Source: JAAXIE01 sp965263155
GTDB taxonomy: Bacteria > Chloroflexota > Dehalococcoidia > Lucifugimonadales > JAAXIE01
Assembly: GCA_965263155.1 (NCBI GenBank)
Contig: OZ253586.1
Location: 1,674,001 to 1,738,000, forward strand
Direction: 5' to 3'
Length of the DNA: 64,000 nucleotides
The position numbers and the translations under genes are program-made. The notes under the pieces are model-generated. The model was not told the origin of the DNA. It saw nothing but the letters and a program-made list of their open reading frames with translations, and did no database searches. Below, one piece after another: positions 27,734-36,693 of this stretch; position 1 is the first letter of the stretch, and each line of letters begins with the position of its first letter.

Positions 27734-28840
27734 ATGAACGCCACAGCACACAAGGCGGTAGTATACCTAATCGGCGCCGGAGCTTCGCACGGGTCTGTAA
27801 AGCAAGCCCGTAGCGATCATGGGATTTTGATGCGCGATCTAGGGTTGGCACTCAGCGAGAGGCTCCAACTAGTTATACACTCGGATTTTCCAAACAACCG
27901 TGCGTTGATGGATTTGGCCAACGCTGTGATCAACGAGAACACGGACTTCGAGCACGTAATCACTTTTTTGGATGACTCTCCGTCAAAGGTCCACCGACAG
28001 TTTGCTGACAAAATGAGGACGATCTTCCAAGAAGTACTCGCTGAGCGTTTGGACTTGATCCGGCAGGAACTCGGGGAGGACCCTCTTGATCTGTACGCAG
28101 CCTTGTTCGATATGTATGAAGTGCCCGGTTGCCCCGAACACCTAGCCGGCATCATGACGCTCAACTACGATGAATACATAGAGAAAGCCGCAGAAAAAGT
28201 ATCCGGTGGGTCAGTAGATTTCGGGTTCCATTTGCAAGGGATTCAGCTACCAGTAGATAGTAGGCGGCGGCTATTGAAATTGCACGGGTCTTTTGGTTGG
28301 GAGGATACTTGGCCCACGGTGGTCGGCCAAGGAGACCATCCTCTATGGATTCCCCCAGGGATTCAAAAAGCGAAACAAGCGTATCCATTCAATGTCTTAT
28401 GGGGACTGGCAAGAGAGATGCTGTCTTGCGATGTACTGCGGATCATCGGCTGCAAATTGGGGTCAAATGATTGGGATCTTATCTCCCTGTTATTTACCTC
28501 AAGGCACGTCAATGACCAGTATGTGCCTTACCAAATCGAAATCATTGACTCTCCGGGTAATGCGCATAGGCTTAAGCAGCAGTTCCCGTACCTTGAAGTA
28601 CGATCGATTGTAGAAATCGAAGAGATCGGGAAACAAATCGTGGGTGAGCTCATGCAAAGCGAGCCCACGGAGTTTGACGATTTATCCGGCGATCAAAAAG
28701 AGTGGTTAATCAGCGATGACGGTCCTTTGGCCAATTGGTTTGCCATGTGGCTGGAGCAGATGGCCGAACAAATGGTGACTGATTTAGGTTCCGTGGATAC
28801 TGCATCGGGCCATTTTGAGCGTTTACTGCAGAGCGGATAG
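27734..28840 (+). CDS. SIR2-like domain protein
   Basis: A 368-residue protein with the SIR2_2-type fold. NAD-binding and catalytic marks are LIGAGAS near residue 12, MTLNYDEYIEKA around 145 (the Asn/Asp motif), KLHGSFGW (catalytic His region) and RIIGCKLGSNDWDLISLL. Stand-alone SIR2 proteins in defence islands are NAD-depleting effectors (Thoeris ThsA, SIR2-HerA, DSR). The gene lies one base before a DUF262 gene, so the two form an operon. Codon use is more AT-rich than in the catabolic part of the window, suggesting acquisition. The partner sensing logic is unknown. Confidence 0.8.
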   Translation: MNATAHKAVVYLIGAGASHGSVKQARSDHGILMRDLGLALSERLQLVIHSDFPNNRALMDLANAVINENTDFEHVITFLDDSPSKVHRQFADKMRTIFQEVLAERLDLIRQELGEDPLDLYAALFDMYEVPGCPEHLAGIMTLNYDEYIEKAAEKVSGGSVDFGFHLQGIQLPVDSRRRLLKLHGSFGWEDTWPTVVGQGDHPLWIPPGIQKAKQAYPFNVLWGLAREMLSCDVLRIIGCKLGSNDWDLISLLFTSRHVNDQYVPYQIEIIDSPGNAHRLKQQFPYLEVRSIVEIEEIGKQIVGELMQSEPTEFDDLSGDQKEWLISDDGPLANWFAMWLEQMAEQMVTDLGSVDTASGHFERLLQSG

Positions 28841-28841
28841 C

Positions 28842-30017
28842 ATGCACAAAATTATATGTCCGTGGTCCGTGAAGACGCTCAGCCAACAATTTCAGCAGAT
28901 CGAGTTCCCAGATTACCAGAGAGAGCCGAACATTTGGTCCCTTGCTGAGAAACGCCGGCTTATCGATTCAATGATTCGCAAATTCGATATAGCCTCTCTG
29001 TATTTTTGCCAACACGAGAATGGCGTCTTAGATTGCGTAGATGGCCGCCAGAGGATCGGAGCTATCACTGCATTTCTGGGCGTCAACCCGGACGATGCTG
29101 ATAACAAATCCGCCCTCCGCTTATCCAATGAATGCTCCGACGATGAACATCCACCCGAGATTGCGGGTTTCGATCGCAAAACTTTCGATGAAATAAGAAC
29201 ATCAAGCGACGAAGGGGACCTTCACGCAAAATCGTTCGTGGCCCAACTGCTTGGTTATCAACTTTCCGTGGTGAAATTGTCTGGGAGCCAAGCACCCGAG
29301 GAGTTCAATCTTCAATTCACGCGTTTGAACTTGGGAACAATACTGAATTCAGGTGAGCGACTCAACGCGATGGTCGGCGATATGCGCAACGAATGTTTTG
29401 ACGCTGATGGCTTAGGCAAGCACGCATTTTTAGACGCCACAGACATACCAACCAGACGTTTCGCTCGGCAACAAGTCGCCGCCCAGATTCTGGCTCAAGT
29501 GTTCTCGCTGCACGAAACGGAGGAGTATCGCCGCACTAGACATTTCGACTTGCAAAACTTTTTCAAACAGCACCGCAGCTTGGGTGATGAACAATGAGTG
29601 TTGATACAGCAGGTTCACGATGTGCTGAACCTCCTCGACGTACCGTTTCATGAGTCGAAGGTCCTCAGGAATAGAGCTATGACCGTGTCGACCGTGCTGC
29701 TGGCGTGGAAAGTCAAAATTAGAGACCAAAAACAGGCAGAGAGGCTCAAAGACTTTATCGAAGAATTCCAATTCAGGTTGAGATGGCAAATTAAACTCGG
29801 GTTGGATATGGACCATGAATACCGACATCTTGTTGATTTTCAGCGCCAAGTTACGCAAGCCTCATCTGAAAAGCCGGCCTATACTCGGCGCGCTTCCAGA
29901 TTAGAGAAAGACTACGCTCTGTGGAGCGAACGAAGAGAATTGACAGGAGATGCGGATTGGAAAGTCACCAACCCGGGTCAAGACCCAAGTCATGAATCAC
30001 GTACCGCGGCTGGCTGA
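28842..30017 (+). pseudogene. DUF262 (GmrS/ParB-like) protein interrupted by one TGA
   Basis: The frame from ATG 28842 begins HKIICPWSVKTLSQQF and has the DUF262 core DYQREPNIWSLAEKRRLIDS followed by VDGRQRIGAITAF, the ParB-like nucleotide-binding motif found in GmrSD and BrxU restriction factors. TGA at 29595 ends it after 251 codons, yet the same frame continues at once with IQQVHDVLNLLDVPFHES for another 139 codons to 30017, still looking like protein. One nonsense change thus splits a ~390-residue protein. No HNH half is present. It follows the SIR2 gene by one base and belongs to the same putative defence operon. Confidence 0.68.
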
Positions 30018-30200
30018 CCTCCAGAACTCAGTGACAAACGTCGCTCCAGGTTAGATTCGATGATCCACCGGGTAATTGCATAGAATGTTTTCGGTGATTC
30101 TAGCTAATCATCGCGATTCGTGCTCTCAAACTGCACAAACCAACGGCGTGGCAAGTCCCACGAAACATCCTAGCTAATACTGATAACCTGGAAGATAACC

Positions 30201-31633
30201 ATGGAAATCCCGCGGTTAGCTTTGTCCAGCATTGATAAAATCGCCGAAGACATCCAGTTGGCGGAGCGTTCAACCTATCAAACTCATCGACGCGCGTTTA
30301 GCGTGAATCACGACTTGCACCGCAATTTCGTGAGCTATCAGCACGACAAAACCCAACCAGTTTCGCGCTGGTGCAAGTACAAGGAAGCTTTCTCTGCCGA
30401 TTTTGTGCGCTACGTGATAAGTAGATTGCACATCAAACAAGGCCGCGTTATGGACCCATTCGCCGGGTCTGGCACCGCGTTGTTTACTTCGGCCTCTTCA
30501 GGTCTGGACTCCATCGGCGTAGAAATGATGCCGAACGCGATGGAAATCATCGAAGTGCGCAAATCTATATCAGATTCGAACCCTGACAAAACAACATTTG
30601 AACTTGAAAGATTTGCACAAGATCGAAGGTGGGAATTAGACGGGCCTTCCATACCGTTCAATCACCTCGTCATTACGCGAGGCGCTTTTCCTGCACAAAC
30701 CGATTTTCAACTGGGCCGATATCGTCGCGAGGTGACTCAAGTCCCTGACCCCCGTCTTCGACGCTTACTAAGTTTCGCCGCGATGTGCGTGCTGGAGGAC
30801 ATTAGCTACACCAGCAAAGACGGGCAATACTTAAGATGGGATTCGAGGGCACCAAGACGACGTACGCGCAATACTGGATACCACAAACGTGCAATATTGA
30901 GCTTTACAAGTGCGATTTGCCAGAAACTCCGCCAAATCTCTGAAGATATAAAAGGTCCGAGCGTTTCGTCGGATGATCTCACCTGTCCGTTGCCCATCGG
31001 TGAAATCGCAACCGTCCCAGGGTCCGCGTTGGATGTTTTGCCCGATATGACTTCGCTATCAGTCGACGCCGTGATCACTTCGCCACCTTATTGCAACAGA
31101 TACGATTACACTCGTACTTACGCGTTGGAACTTGCTATGTTGGGAGTCGGTGAGGACGAGCTAAAACAACTCAGACAATCAATGCTGAGTGCACTGTCGA
31201 AAACAAAGAGAAGTCGTATCTGCAGGAGAGAGAAGGTCAAGAGTTTTGCCGTGCCGTTAGGGCTTTCGAACGACAAGAACTACTGGGGATGATCCTGTCA
31301 TTCCTTCAGGCTTGCCAATCAGCGAACCTCCTCAACAATAACGGCATCGTGACGATGCTGATCAATTATTTCAAGGAAATGTCGCTAATCATTTTCCAAT
31401 GTGCTCGCATGTTGAAACCCGGCTCCCCGCTAATCATGGTGAACGACAATGTACGTTATCAAGGAGTCCACATCCCAGTAGACCTAATTTTGGCGGATAT
31501 TGCGCTGGAAGCCGGATTCGAAATCGAGCATATATGGTTGTTACCTGTAGGAAAAGGAAGTAGCAGTCAACAGACCATTGCTCATGGTCGCGAAGTGGTT
31601 CGCAAGTGTGTGTACGTTTGGAGAATGCGTTGA
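30201..31633 (+). pseudogene. DNA methyltransferase (N4-cytosine/N6-adenine type) with one frameshift
   Basis: Motif I is MDPFAGSGTALF (~residue 83) and motif IV is ITSPPYCNRYDYTRTYALE (~289), so both SAM binding and catalysis are present. The SPPY form suggests N4-cytosine or N6-adenine methylation. After LRQSMLS the frame is lost near 31190; one missing T there restores a frame reading LQEREGQEFCRAV to LKPGSPLIMVNDNV and ending VWRMR at 31633. The total would be ~477 residues. GGAAGATAACC precedes the ATG. Placed after SIR2 and DUF262, it could be the modification part of a restriction-like system. Confidence 0.75.
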
Positions 31634-31639
31634 CCCTCT

Positions 31640-32222
31640 GACTTTCCTCTTCTGGTCAACACCGTCGGGACGATGTTCAAGACGCAAGCAATACACGTCT
31701 ACGACCCAGCAGTCGGTCAAACCGCAACGGACTGCTGATGGACTTCTTGGTGAGCACGGCTACGGGGGTGGCGGAGCGTGAGGCGGTACCGGTGATGCTG
31801 GACGACGTGAGGGAGCGGGGCTACCGTTCCAGGACCCTGGGCGCTGATAAGGGGTACGACACCCGGGAGTGTGTGAGGGCCATGCGTAGCCGGGGGTGAC
31901 GCCCCACGTGGCCCAGCGGACCCGCGCGGCTATAGACGGACGCACCACGCGGCATGTGAGCTACAGGGCGAGCCAGAAGGTGCGCAAGAGGCTGGAGGAG
32001 GTCTTCGGGTGGATGAAGACGGTGGGAGGATTGCGGAGAACACGGTACCGGGGTGTGGAGCGGACGGGCTGGCTGGGTACTTTGTGGCTAGGGCTTACAA
32101 CCTGGTGCGTATGGCGAACCTGCGTCGTATGAGAGGGCTCGGGTCGTTCAAGCGGTGTGATCCGCTTGGGGGCAGTACGCCCGGAAGGGTCTGACGGGCC
32201 TATCAGCCCTTGCCGATCACCT
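31640..32222 (+). mobile_element. IS1182/IS5-like insertion sequence remnant B
   Basis: The C-terminal half of a transposase related to remnant A but on the plus strand: NGLLMDFLVSTATGVAEREA, LGADKGYDTRECVRAM, then after a one-base deletion (TGA 31898) THHVAQ-like text, RASQKVRKRLEEVFGWMKTV and RAYNLVRMANLRR. At 31650-31680 a short piece resembling the N-terminal part lies in the opposite orientation, so the element is rearranged. The end near 32197-32216 matches the outer end of remnant A in inverse orientation. Confidence 0.65.
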
Positions 32223-32273
32223 GATGGGCCGTGCTCATACTTACGCCGGAACGCTAGGATCATTAAGATCTGC

Positions 32274-33614
32274 ATGATGTCGGGTAGTACGTCGACAATA
32301 CTATTAGCCGCGGGTTATGCATTGGGGACCGACCTCACCATCATCGGACCGTTACAAAGAATCATTATTGCCCCCCTCGTGTATCTTCTGGTGGCGGTTT
32401 TGCTCGGTTGGAGGTTAAGTAAACTCGTTCCCCAATACCCGAGGACGCCATTGGAGTACGCACAAGATTTAGTAGAACGCAGAATCATCGTCGAATGGGG
32501 TCAGGCCATACATTGGGTACGTGAAACAGCTGCCGCCGCCGAAGAATGCTCGGAACAGATCACGGAACTTGACAAGAGCCAAAAGCAGGACGGGGTTGTG
32601 CCAACTCTCACTCAACTCACCCTAACGGCCTTACATAACAAGGTATGTGACCTTTCCAGAGCGATAGCGGACCTTTGTCAAAGAGGTCATGCAGAGGCGG
32701 CTTTCATGTTATGGCGTTCTATATTTGAGATAGAAGTGAACATGAAATATATAGCTCAAGATACTAGCGGTGTGATGGCAGAAAGGTTTGCAGACTGGGG
32801 CACGGCTGCATATCTACGGCTGAATGTGCCGTACAGCGGGGAGCTAGTAGAACTGCTGTCCAAATACCCCAAACAAGATCTCAGCTCTGAGATTGGCTGG
32901 ACCGATCAGTCAAAGCCATTGGGGATGCGTCGGCGAGCTCGAGCAGTTGGATATGTGGGAAAGCGAATGGGAAGCAGAATGCCAATGCTTGATCTGTACC
33001 TAGAAAGCAACTCGTACATTCACAATGACTCTGTAGCCATCGCTAACGATCTAGGTAGTAGACCGGCTTTGCGGAAAGGACCATCTGTATCTGGACATGA
33101 TATGCCGCTTTGTTTGGCCTCGCGTTCTCTTGCAGTGGCCACCAGAACTCTTGTGGCCGCACAAAGAAAAGATCGTAACGAGGTGCTGAAGAAGGCCCAA
33201 AACCTCGTACAATCCAGAAGCAATCTTGTGTCGCTGGAGGTATCCATGGTGCCCGCCAACTTGCTCTCAAGATTCGGTGGAGTAGATATGATGACCGAAT
33301 GGAGCATGGACGATGGTACGCCCGGCACTCCTCGAGATGCAGCCAGCGGCACAACTGTGCTTGCGCGTCGGACGATTGCTCAAGCACCGAGTCGACTTCG
33401 CCGTGAACGCGATGCCTCGCTCGCTCGATCAGAGTGTCCACGCTATCTTGGAGCAGCAGAATCTCAGCGACGAGCCCACCTTCCAACAGCCGGTTCCGCC
33501 CGTGACTCCCGTCCACCATCGATCTCGGAGTTTTGCTCCTGCCCTACCGACAATAAGTTTGACATATATGCATGTATCTGCATATTATCAGATCATGAGG
33601 CGCAAACCCGGTGA
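32274..33614 (+). CDS. DUF5677-like protein with N-terminal membrane segment and extended C-terminus
   Basis: From ATG 32274 the first ~45 residues contain hydrophobic segments (LVYLLVAVLLGWRL). The core matches the DUF5677 style: LTALHNKVCDLSRAIADLCQ then AFMLWRSIFEIEVNMKYIAQ, later SNSYIHNDSV. The function is unknown; such proteins occur in mobile and defence regions. After about residue 345 (33300) the sequence loses its character and reads through DNA that on the other strand resembles a transposase fragment (GRNRLLEGGLVAEILL), so the true protein probably ended earlier. The upstream IS remnant may have removed its promoter. Confidence 0.6.
   Translation: MMSGSTSTILLAAGYALGTDLTIIGPLQRIIIAPLVYLLVAVLLGWRLSKLVPQYPRTPLEYAQDLVERRIIVEWGQAIHWVRETAAAAEECSEQITELDKSQKQDGVVPTLTQLTLTALHNKVCDLSRAIADLCQRGHAEAAFMLWRSIFEIEVNMKYIAQDTSGVMAERFADWGTAAYLRLNVPYSGELVELLSKYPKQDLSSEIGWTDQSKPLGMRRRARAVGYVGKRMGSRMPMLDLYLESNSYIHNDSVAIANDLGSRPALRKGPSVSGHDMPLCLASRSLAVATRTLVAAQRKDRNEVLKKAQNLVQSRSNLVSLEVSMVPANLLSRFGGVDMMTEWSMDDGTPGTPRDAASGTTVLARRTIAQAPSRLRRERDASLARSECPRYLGAAESQRRAHLPTAGSARDSRPPSISEFCSCPTDNKFDIYACICILSDHEAQTR
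33559..33588 (+). promoter_or_regulatory. Promoter with palindromic operator for the PadR gene
   Basis: TTGACA (33559-33564), an 18-base spacer and TATTAT (33583-33588) form a good sigma-70 promoter, with the ATG only six bases later, implying leaderless mRNA. The spacer holds the inverted repeat ATATGCA-N6-TGCATAT (33566-33585), the kind of AT-rich dyad PadR dimers bind, so autoregulation is likely. Confidence 0.65.
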
Positions 33615-33948
33615 ACTCATCCCCATCGAACGCTCCATCCTTGCCGCCGCGGTCCGACTCAGCAGCCAGGCCGTGGAAGAGTTCCACGGCTTTCGCCTTG
33701 CCAAGGAGATCAGAGATAGGGAGGGTGCCCGTCGGCTAGTTGCTCAGGGAACTCTCTACCGGGCACTGGCCCGCCTCGAGCAGCAGGGCATACTGCAGAG
33801 CACGTGGGAGGACCCCGTGGTCGCAGCAGAGGAGCACCGTCCACGCCGGAGACTGTACAGCCTCACCGGGGCCCATGTAGTGGAACTGACTGAGACGTCC
33901 GTCCCAAGGCAAGGGACGTCGCAGCTTTCGTGGGCAGCCACACCATGA
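33595..33948 (+). CDS. PadR family transcriptional regulator
   Basis: A 117-residue winged-helix protein. The core reads PIERSILAAAVRLSSQAVEE, FHGFRLAKEIRD, then GTLYRALARLEQQGILQSTW and RPRRRLYSLTGAHVVEL, the PadR recognition helix and wing. The C-terminal dimer arm is short, as in the small PadR-s2 subgroup. The ATG lies six bases after the -10 box, with no Shine-Dalgarno. Its TGA overlaps the ATG of the next membrane protein gene (ATGA), the usual PadR regulator/target pairing. It may also control the similar promoters at 40757 and 44394. Confidence 0.87.
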   Translation: MRRKPGELIPIERSILAAAVRLSSQAVEEFHGFRLAKEIRDREGARRLVAQGTLYRALARLEQQGILQSTWEDPVVAAEEHRPRRRLYSLTGAHVVELTETSVPRQGTSQLSWAATP

Positions 33949-34871
33949 CAGCAACTGCAATGGAGACGGTGTGGCGCGTCTGGGCATTGCCAGCGGCCAG
34001 GTCACTGGTCTTGGGCTGGACGTGGCTGTATACGACGGCCCTCCCGGAGCAGGTGCGCACAGCCCGCAGGGATGAGATCCGGTCGGACATGCATGACCAG
34101 ATAGCGCAGGACCGTAGGGAAGGGACCGGTGAAGCCGGAACTGCCATCGACCTCCTCCATCGCATGGCATCGGGAGCTTGGGATGACCTGAGTTGGGCCC
34201 TGCCCCAGATTCCCTCAGCCATGGACGGGCATCTGGTCCGTGGAAGCGACGCTATCGGCCGGATGAGGCCCTCACCATGGGTAATCTCGTACCTGGGAAT
34301 TGCCGTCCTGATCAACGTGTGGCTGGCACTGTCGGACTGGCGCCATCTTTGGCCTGCCTGGCCCCTCGCCAACGCAGGAGTGTTGGCGTGTACCCTGCTC
34401 CTGCAGAGGCAACCACAGCTCTGGATGAGGGGAATCCTCCTATTCGGAGTGTCGTTCACGATCCTTCTGGCACTTGTTATGGGCATCTCGGCAACATGGA
34501 ATTCCGAACCACTACCGTGGCCCTTCCACCACAGCCTGATGCTGGAAGCCGTACTCATGGTGCCCCTTATCATCCTGGGGCTGCTGGTGGCTACTAAAAT
34601 ATGTGGGGCCCATGTCTTCGACGGAAGTCGGTGGTGGACTCTACTGCTCTGTATCGCCGTCATTGGATTCGTCCTCTGGGGCTCAGGAATAGCGGTTGAT
34701 GGAACCCCCGAGAACCTTCTTGAGGTCTCTGTTGCTACTGCGGTGTTGTCCATTGGATGGGCGGTCCTGGCTGTGGGCTTCACCCATGGTTCAAAAGTTG
34801 GCTCCTATGCCCTTCTTGGGGGCGCCTCAATCACCATGCGACTGCTGTCCAAGGCCGTCTCCCAGGGCTAG
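33945..34871 (+). CDS. Multi-pass membrane protein coupled to PadR
   Basis: About 308 residues with an amphipathic N-terminal region (RDEIRSDMHDQIAQDRREGT, as seen in the N-terminal part of PadR-linked DUF1700/permease-like proteins) and around six membrane helices from residue ~108 on (WVISYLGIAVLINVWLAL to VATAVLSIGWAVLAVGF). The family is not identified. The ATG at 33945 overlaps the PadR stop. The last codons and the TAG lie inside the first seven bases of the tRNA-Ile gene, so the mRNA end and tRNA 5' end must be separated by RNase P. Confidence 0.8.
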   Translation: MTATAMETVWRVWALPAARSLVLGWTWLYTTALPEQVRTARRDEIRSDMHDQIAQDRREGTGEAGTAIDLLHRMASGAWDDLSWALPQIPSAMDGHLVRGSDAIGRMRPSPWVISYLGIAVLINVWLALSDWRHLWPAWPLANAGVLACTLLLQRQPQLWMRGILLFGVSFTILLALVMGISATWNSEPLPWPFHHSLMLEAVLMVPLIILGLLVATKICGAHVFDGSRWWTLLLCIAVIGFVLWGSGIAVDGTPENLLEVSVATAVLSIGWAVLAVGFTHGSKVGSYALLGGASITMRLLSKAVSQG

Positions 34872-34942
34872 TAGCTCAGTCAGGTTAGAGCACCAGCCTT
34901 ATAAGCTGGCGGTCGAAGGTTCAAGTCCTTCCTAGCCCACCA
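34865..34942 (+). tRNA. tRNA-Ile (anticodon UAU)
   Basis: A full cloverleaf with encoded CCA: acceptor GGGCTAG/CTAGCCC, D stem GCTC/GAGC, anticodon stem CCAGC/GCTGG around loop CTTATAA, and T stem GAAGG/CCTTC around TTCAAGT. The anticodon is TAT, reading AUA. Most bacteria use a CAU anticodon modified by TilS for AUA; UAU is the rarer solution. The gene's start overlaps the upstream coding region. Confidence 0.95.
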
Positions 34943-35686
34943 GACTCCTACCGGATGGAGACGTGCACATGGGTATCGTCGTCCCCGTGGAGGGCGTAGT
35001 GAAGAACTCTTTGTCAGCCACCCATCGGCACGTAGAACCGCCTCTACGAGGCTGGCGAGACCATGGCCTGTAAATGTGGCCTGAATGTGGGCCACTATCT
35101 GGTCGTGCGCAAGTTGCGACACATTTGGCAGTTCCTCAATATGCCCTCCCAAATCCGATCCCTGATTTTCCTGAATACCAACTAATGGTCCCGGATCTGG
35201 CTTCCCGTCCGCTACTGCTGCTACGCGCTGCTCTGCGTTATTGCGTGAGATGTTGCAGACGGTCTGGAGTGCACCTAGCGAGTAAAGGAGGTCCTGCTCG
35301 AAGACAGTGCGGGGGAGGTCTGTTTGTAGCCACTCCACTGCACGCACGTGATGGGACGAGTCGCCTAGCTGACGATATTCATAAGGCCCAGTAACTCGCC
35401 CGATTGCTATCTGCGGCGTTAGCTTCCTTGGTAGAACGACGAGGTCGCCCTGTTTCATTGCTACCGCGAACGCCAGCAGCTGGTGAGAGACGTTGCTCAC
35501 TGCACGCGGCCTTGCGTCTGGCAAGGCTTCGGTAACGATTCCGTGGATAGACGCGTAGTCTGTTGCGGCCTCGAGCGATGGGATTTCTATGAAGTCGATT
35601 ATCGCGATATTGTCCTCTAAAGCGCGGTCCTCGTCCTGACCAACCCGACCAGCGCGAACTAAGTAAATCTTCTTCTCGTGGTTCAC
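34880..35686 (-). CDS. Mrr-like restriction endonuclease, C-terminus truncated at the tRNA
   Basis: From GTG 35686 (AAAGGGGAA upstream) the protein reads NHEKKIYLVRAGRVGQDEDR, a PUA/EVE-like N-terminal module often fused to Mrr-type nucleases, then QGDLVVLPRKLTPQIAIGRV. The second half has VSQLAHDQIVAHIQATFTGH and LVEAVLRADGWLTK, the start of an Mrr_cat PD-(D/E)XK domain. The catalytic GGVD and QxK motifs never appear: after TKSS the frame is arbitrary and its last ~20 residues are just the antisense of the tRNA. The gene therefore probably lost its catalytic end at this junction. Confidence 0.65.
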   Translation of the reverse strand: MNHEKKIYLVRAGRVGQDEDRALEDNIAIIDFIEIPSLEAATDYASIHGIVTEALPDARPRAVSNVSHQLLAFAVAMKQGDLVVLPRKLTPQIAIGRVTGPYEYRQLGDSSHHVRAVEWLQTDLPRTVFEQDLLYSLGALQTVCNISRNNAEQRVAAVADGKPDPGPLVGIQENQGSDLGGHIEELPNVSQLAHDQIVAHIQATFTGHGLASLVEAVLRADGWLTKSSSLRPPRGRRYPCARLHPVGVWWARKDLNLRPPAYKAGALT

Positions 35687-36042
35687 GTGGCTTTCCCCTT
35701 TCACTCCTCCCTAGGTCTGACCGCTGGCTGGACCCTTCATCGCCAACTCGCTTTGTATCGGCCTTTGGTCGCGTCCTGCTAGACCGGCGGTATGGCCTGT
35801 CCCAGTTGGCACTCTTGCACCTAGGATACACCCTTGGACATTCTGCTTGGGACCGTGCTGTCCGGGTCTAGGTGCTTCAAGGGCTTTTCTCCGGCCACTT
35901 CCACGAGATAACCCCTAGGACGACGATGCCCACCATGCCCAGAACCACCACTACTGGGCAAGCCAGACGATTAGGGCGACGAGGGCCAAACAGAATCGCT
36001 TTTCCTGGTCTCGTTCGCGGGGATCAGTGCCGGCCGCAATTG
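35687..36042. other. Spacer with a decayed small membrane-protein gene
   Basis: No intact gene. On the minus strand around 35920-36010 the text FCLALVALIVWLAQ, a TAG, then WWFWAWW resembles the intact small membrane protein at 45162 (AIWLIQQWWFWAIVG), so it is likely a broken relative. Confidence 0.4.
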
Positions 36043-36693
36043 TCAAGGGCGCAAGGGCGCATTGCGCCACAACGCTTCTACAAGTGGGTCTTCGGACAGT
36101 TGGAGGAAAAGCTGATGGGGCAGGCGGTCTGGACACCTCCTGGTTGCGACGGCTCTGTTGAGGAGTGCGAGGACAGGGTACTTCTTTGGAGAGTTGGGCG
36201 GTGGCGAGGCCACGAGGTCTACTACTCGTCGCTGAGGCGTAGGTACGTCAGTGGGCGTGTAGTGGACAGAGACTAGCGGCCGTAGGGATACAAAGCGAAC
36301 CTCAGCGTAAAGGTTCTTGATTTCGTCCAGTTGGGTCGGCCTGGGCAGACTCGAACTATCGGCCTCAGTCTGGTACGCCCCCGGGCGCATACGGCAGCTT
36401 GGCGACCTTACGTGTCCTGTCGTGAAGACTGTTCCACGGCAAGGGTGGCCGTGTTCCCTGGCAAGGCCCCCTCCATCAGCATCCTCTTCCACGCTGGCTG
36501 CATGCGCGGATGAGGCAAGCTGGTACTTGCGACGGTCCAGACGCACCCAATAGCTGTCGTCGGAGTGCCGGACAAGGTCGAGGTATGCACCTCTGGCATC
36601 TGGCGCCACATGGAATGTGAGCTTGCCTCCCAGCCACCGCTCGCGCCCTTCTCCGTCACCGCTGCGCCCACAGCCATTGAGGAACCGGCTCAT
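36043..36693 (-). CDS. Hypothetical protein coupled to the CAP-domain gene
   Basis: Starts at ATG 36693, overlapping the TGA of the CAP-domain gene (ATGA). The first ~85 residues look like real protein (KLTFHVAPDARGAYLDLVRH, DDSYWVRLDRRKYQLASSAH) but no domain is recognised. The rest has weak coding character and covers, on the opposite strand, a tRNA-like 3' half near 36330-36400, so the true stop may have been lost to a frameshift. Confidence 0.35.
   Translation of the reverse strand: MSRFLNGCGRSGDGEGRERWLGGKLTFHVAPDARGAYLDLVRHSDDSYWVRLDRRKYQLASSAHAASVEEDADGGGLAREHGHPCRGTVFTTGHVRSPSCRMRPGAYQTEADSSSLPRPTQLDEIKNLYAEVRFVSLRPLVSVHYTPTDVPTPQRRVVDLVASPPPNSPKKYPVLALLNRAVATRRCPDRLPHQLFLQLSEDPLVEALWRNAPLRP

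Noticed and set aside
29595..29597. TGA in the DUF262 gene as a second selenocysteine codon
   Set aside because: The position is in a helical region with no redox motif and no fitting hairpin just downstream; a nonsense change is simpler.
34880..34942. C-terminal residues ARKDLNLRPPAYKAGAL of the nuclease frame
   Set aside because: This is the antisense translation of the tRNA-Ile gene, a well-known spurious sequence.
36329..36400. tRNA-like 3' half on the minus strand (TTCGAGT with a CTGCC arm and a GACCCA end)
   Set aside because: The T stem does not pair fully and no matching 5' acceptor half is present, so it is at most a decayed tRNA.
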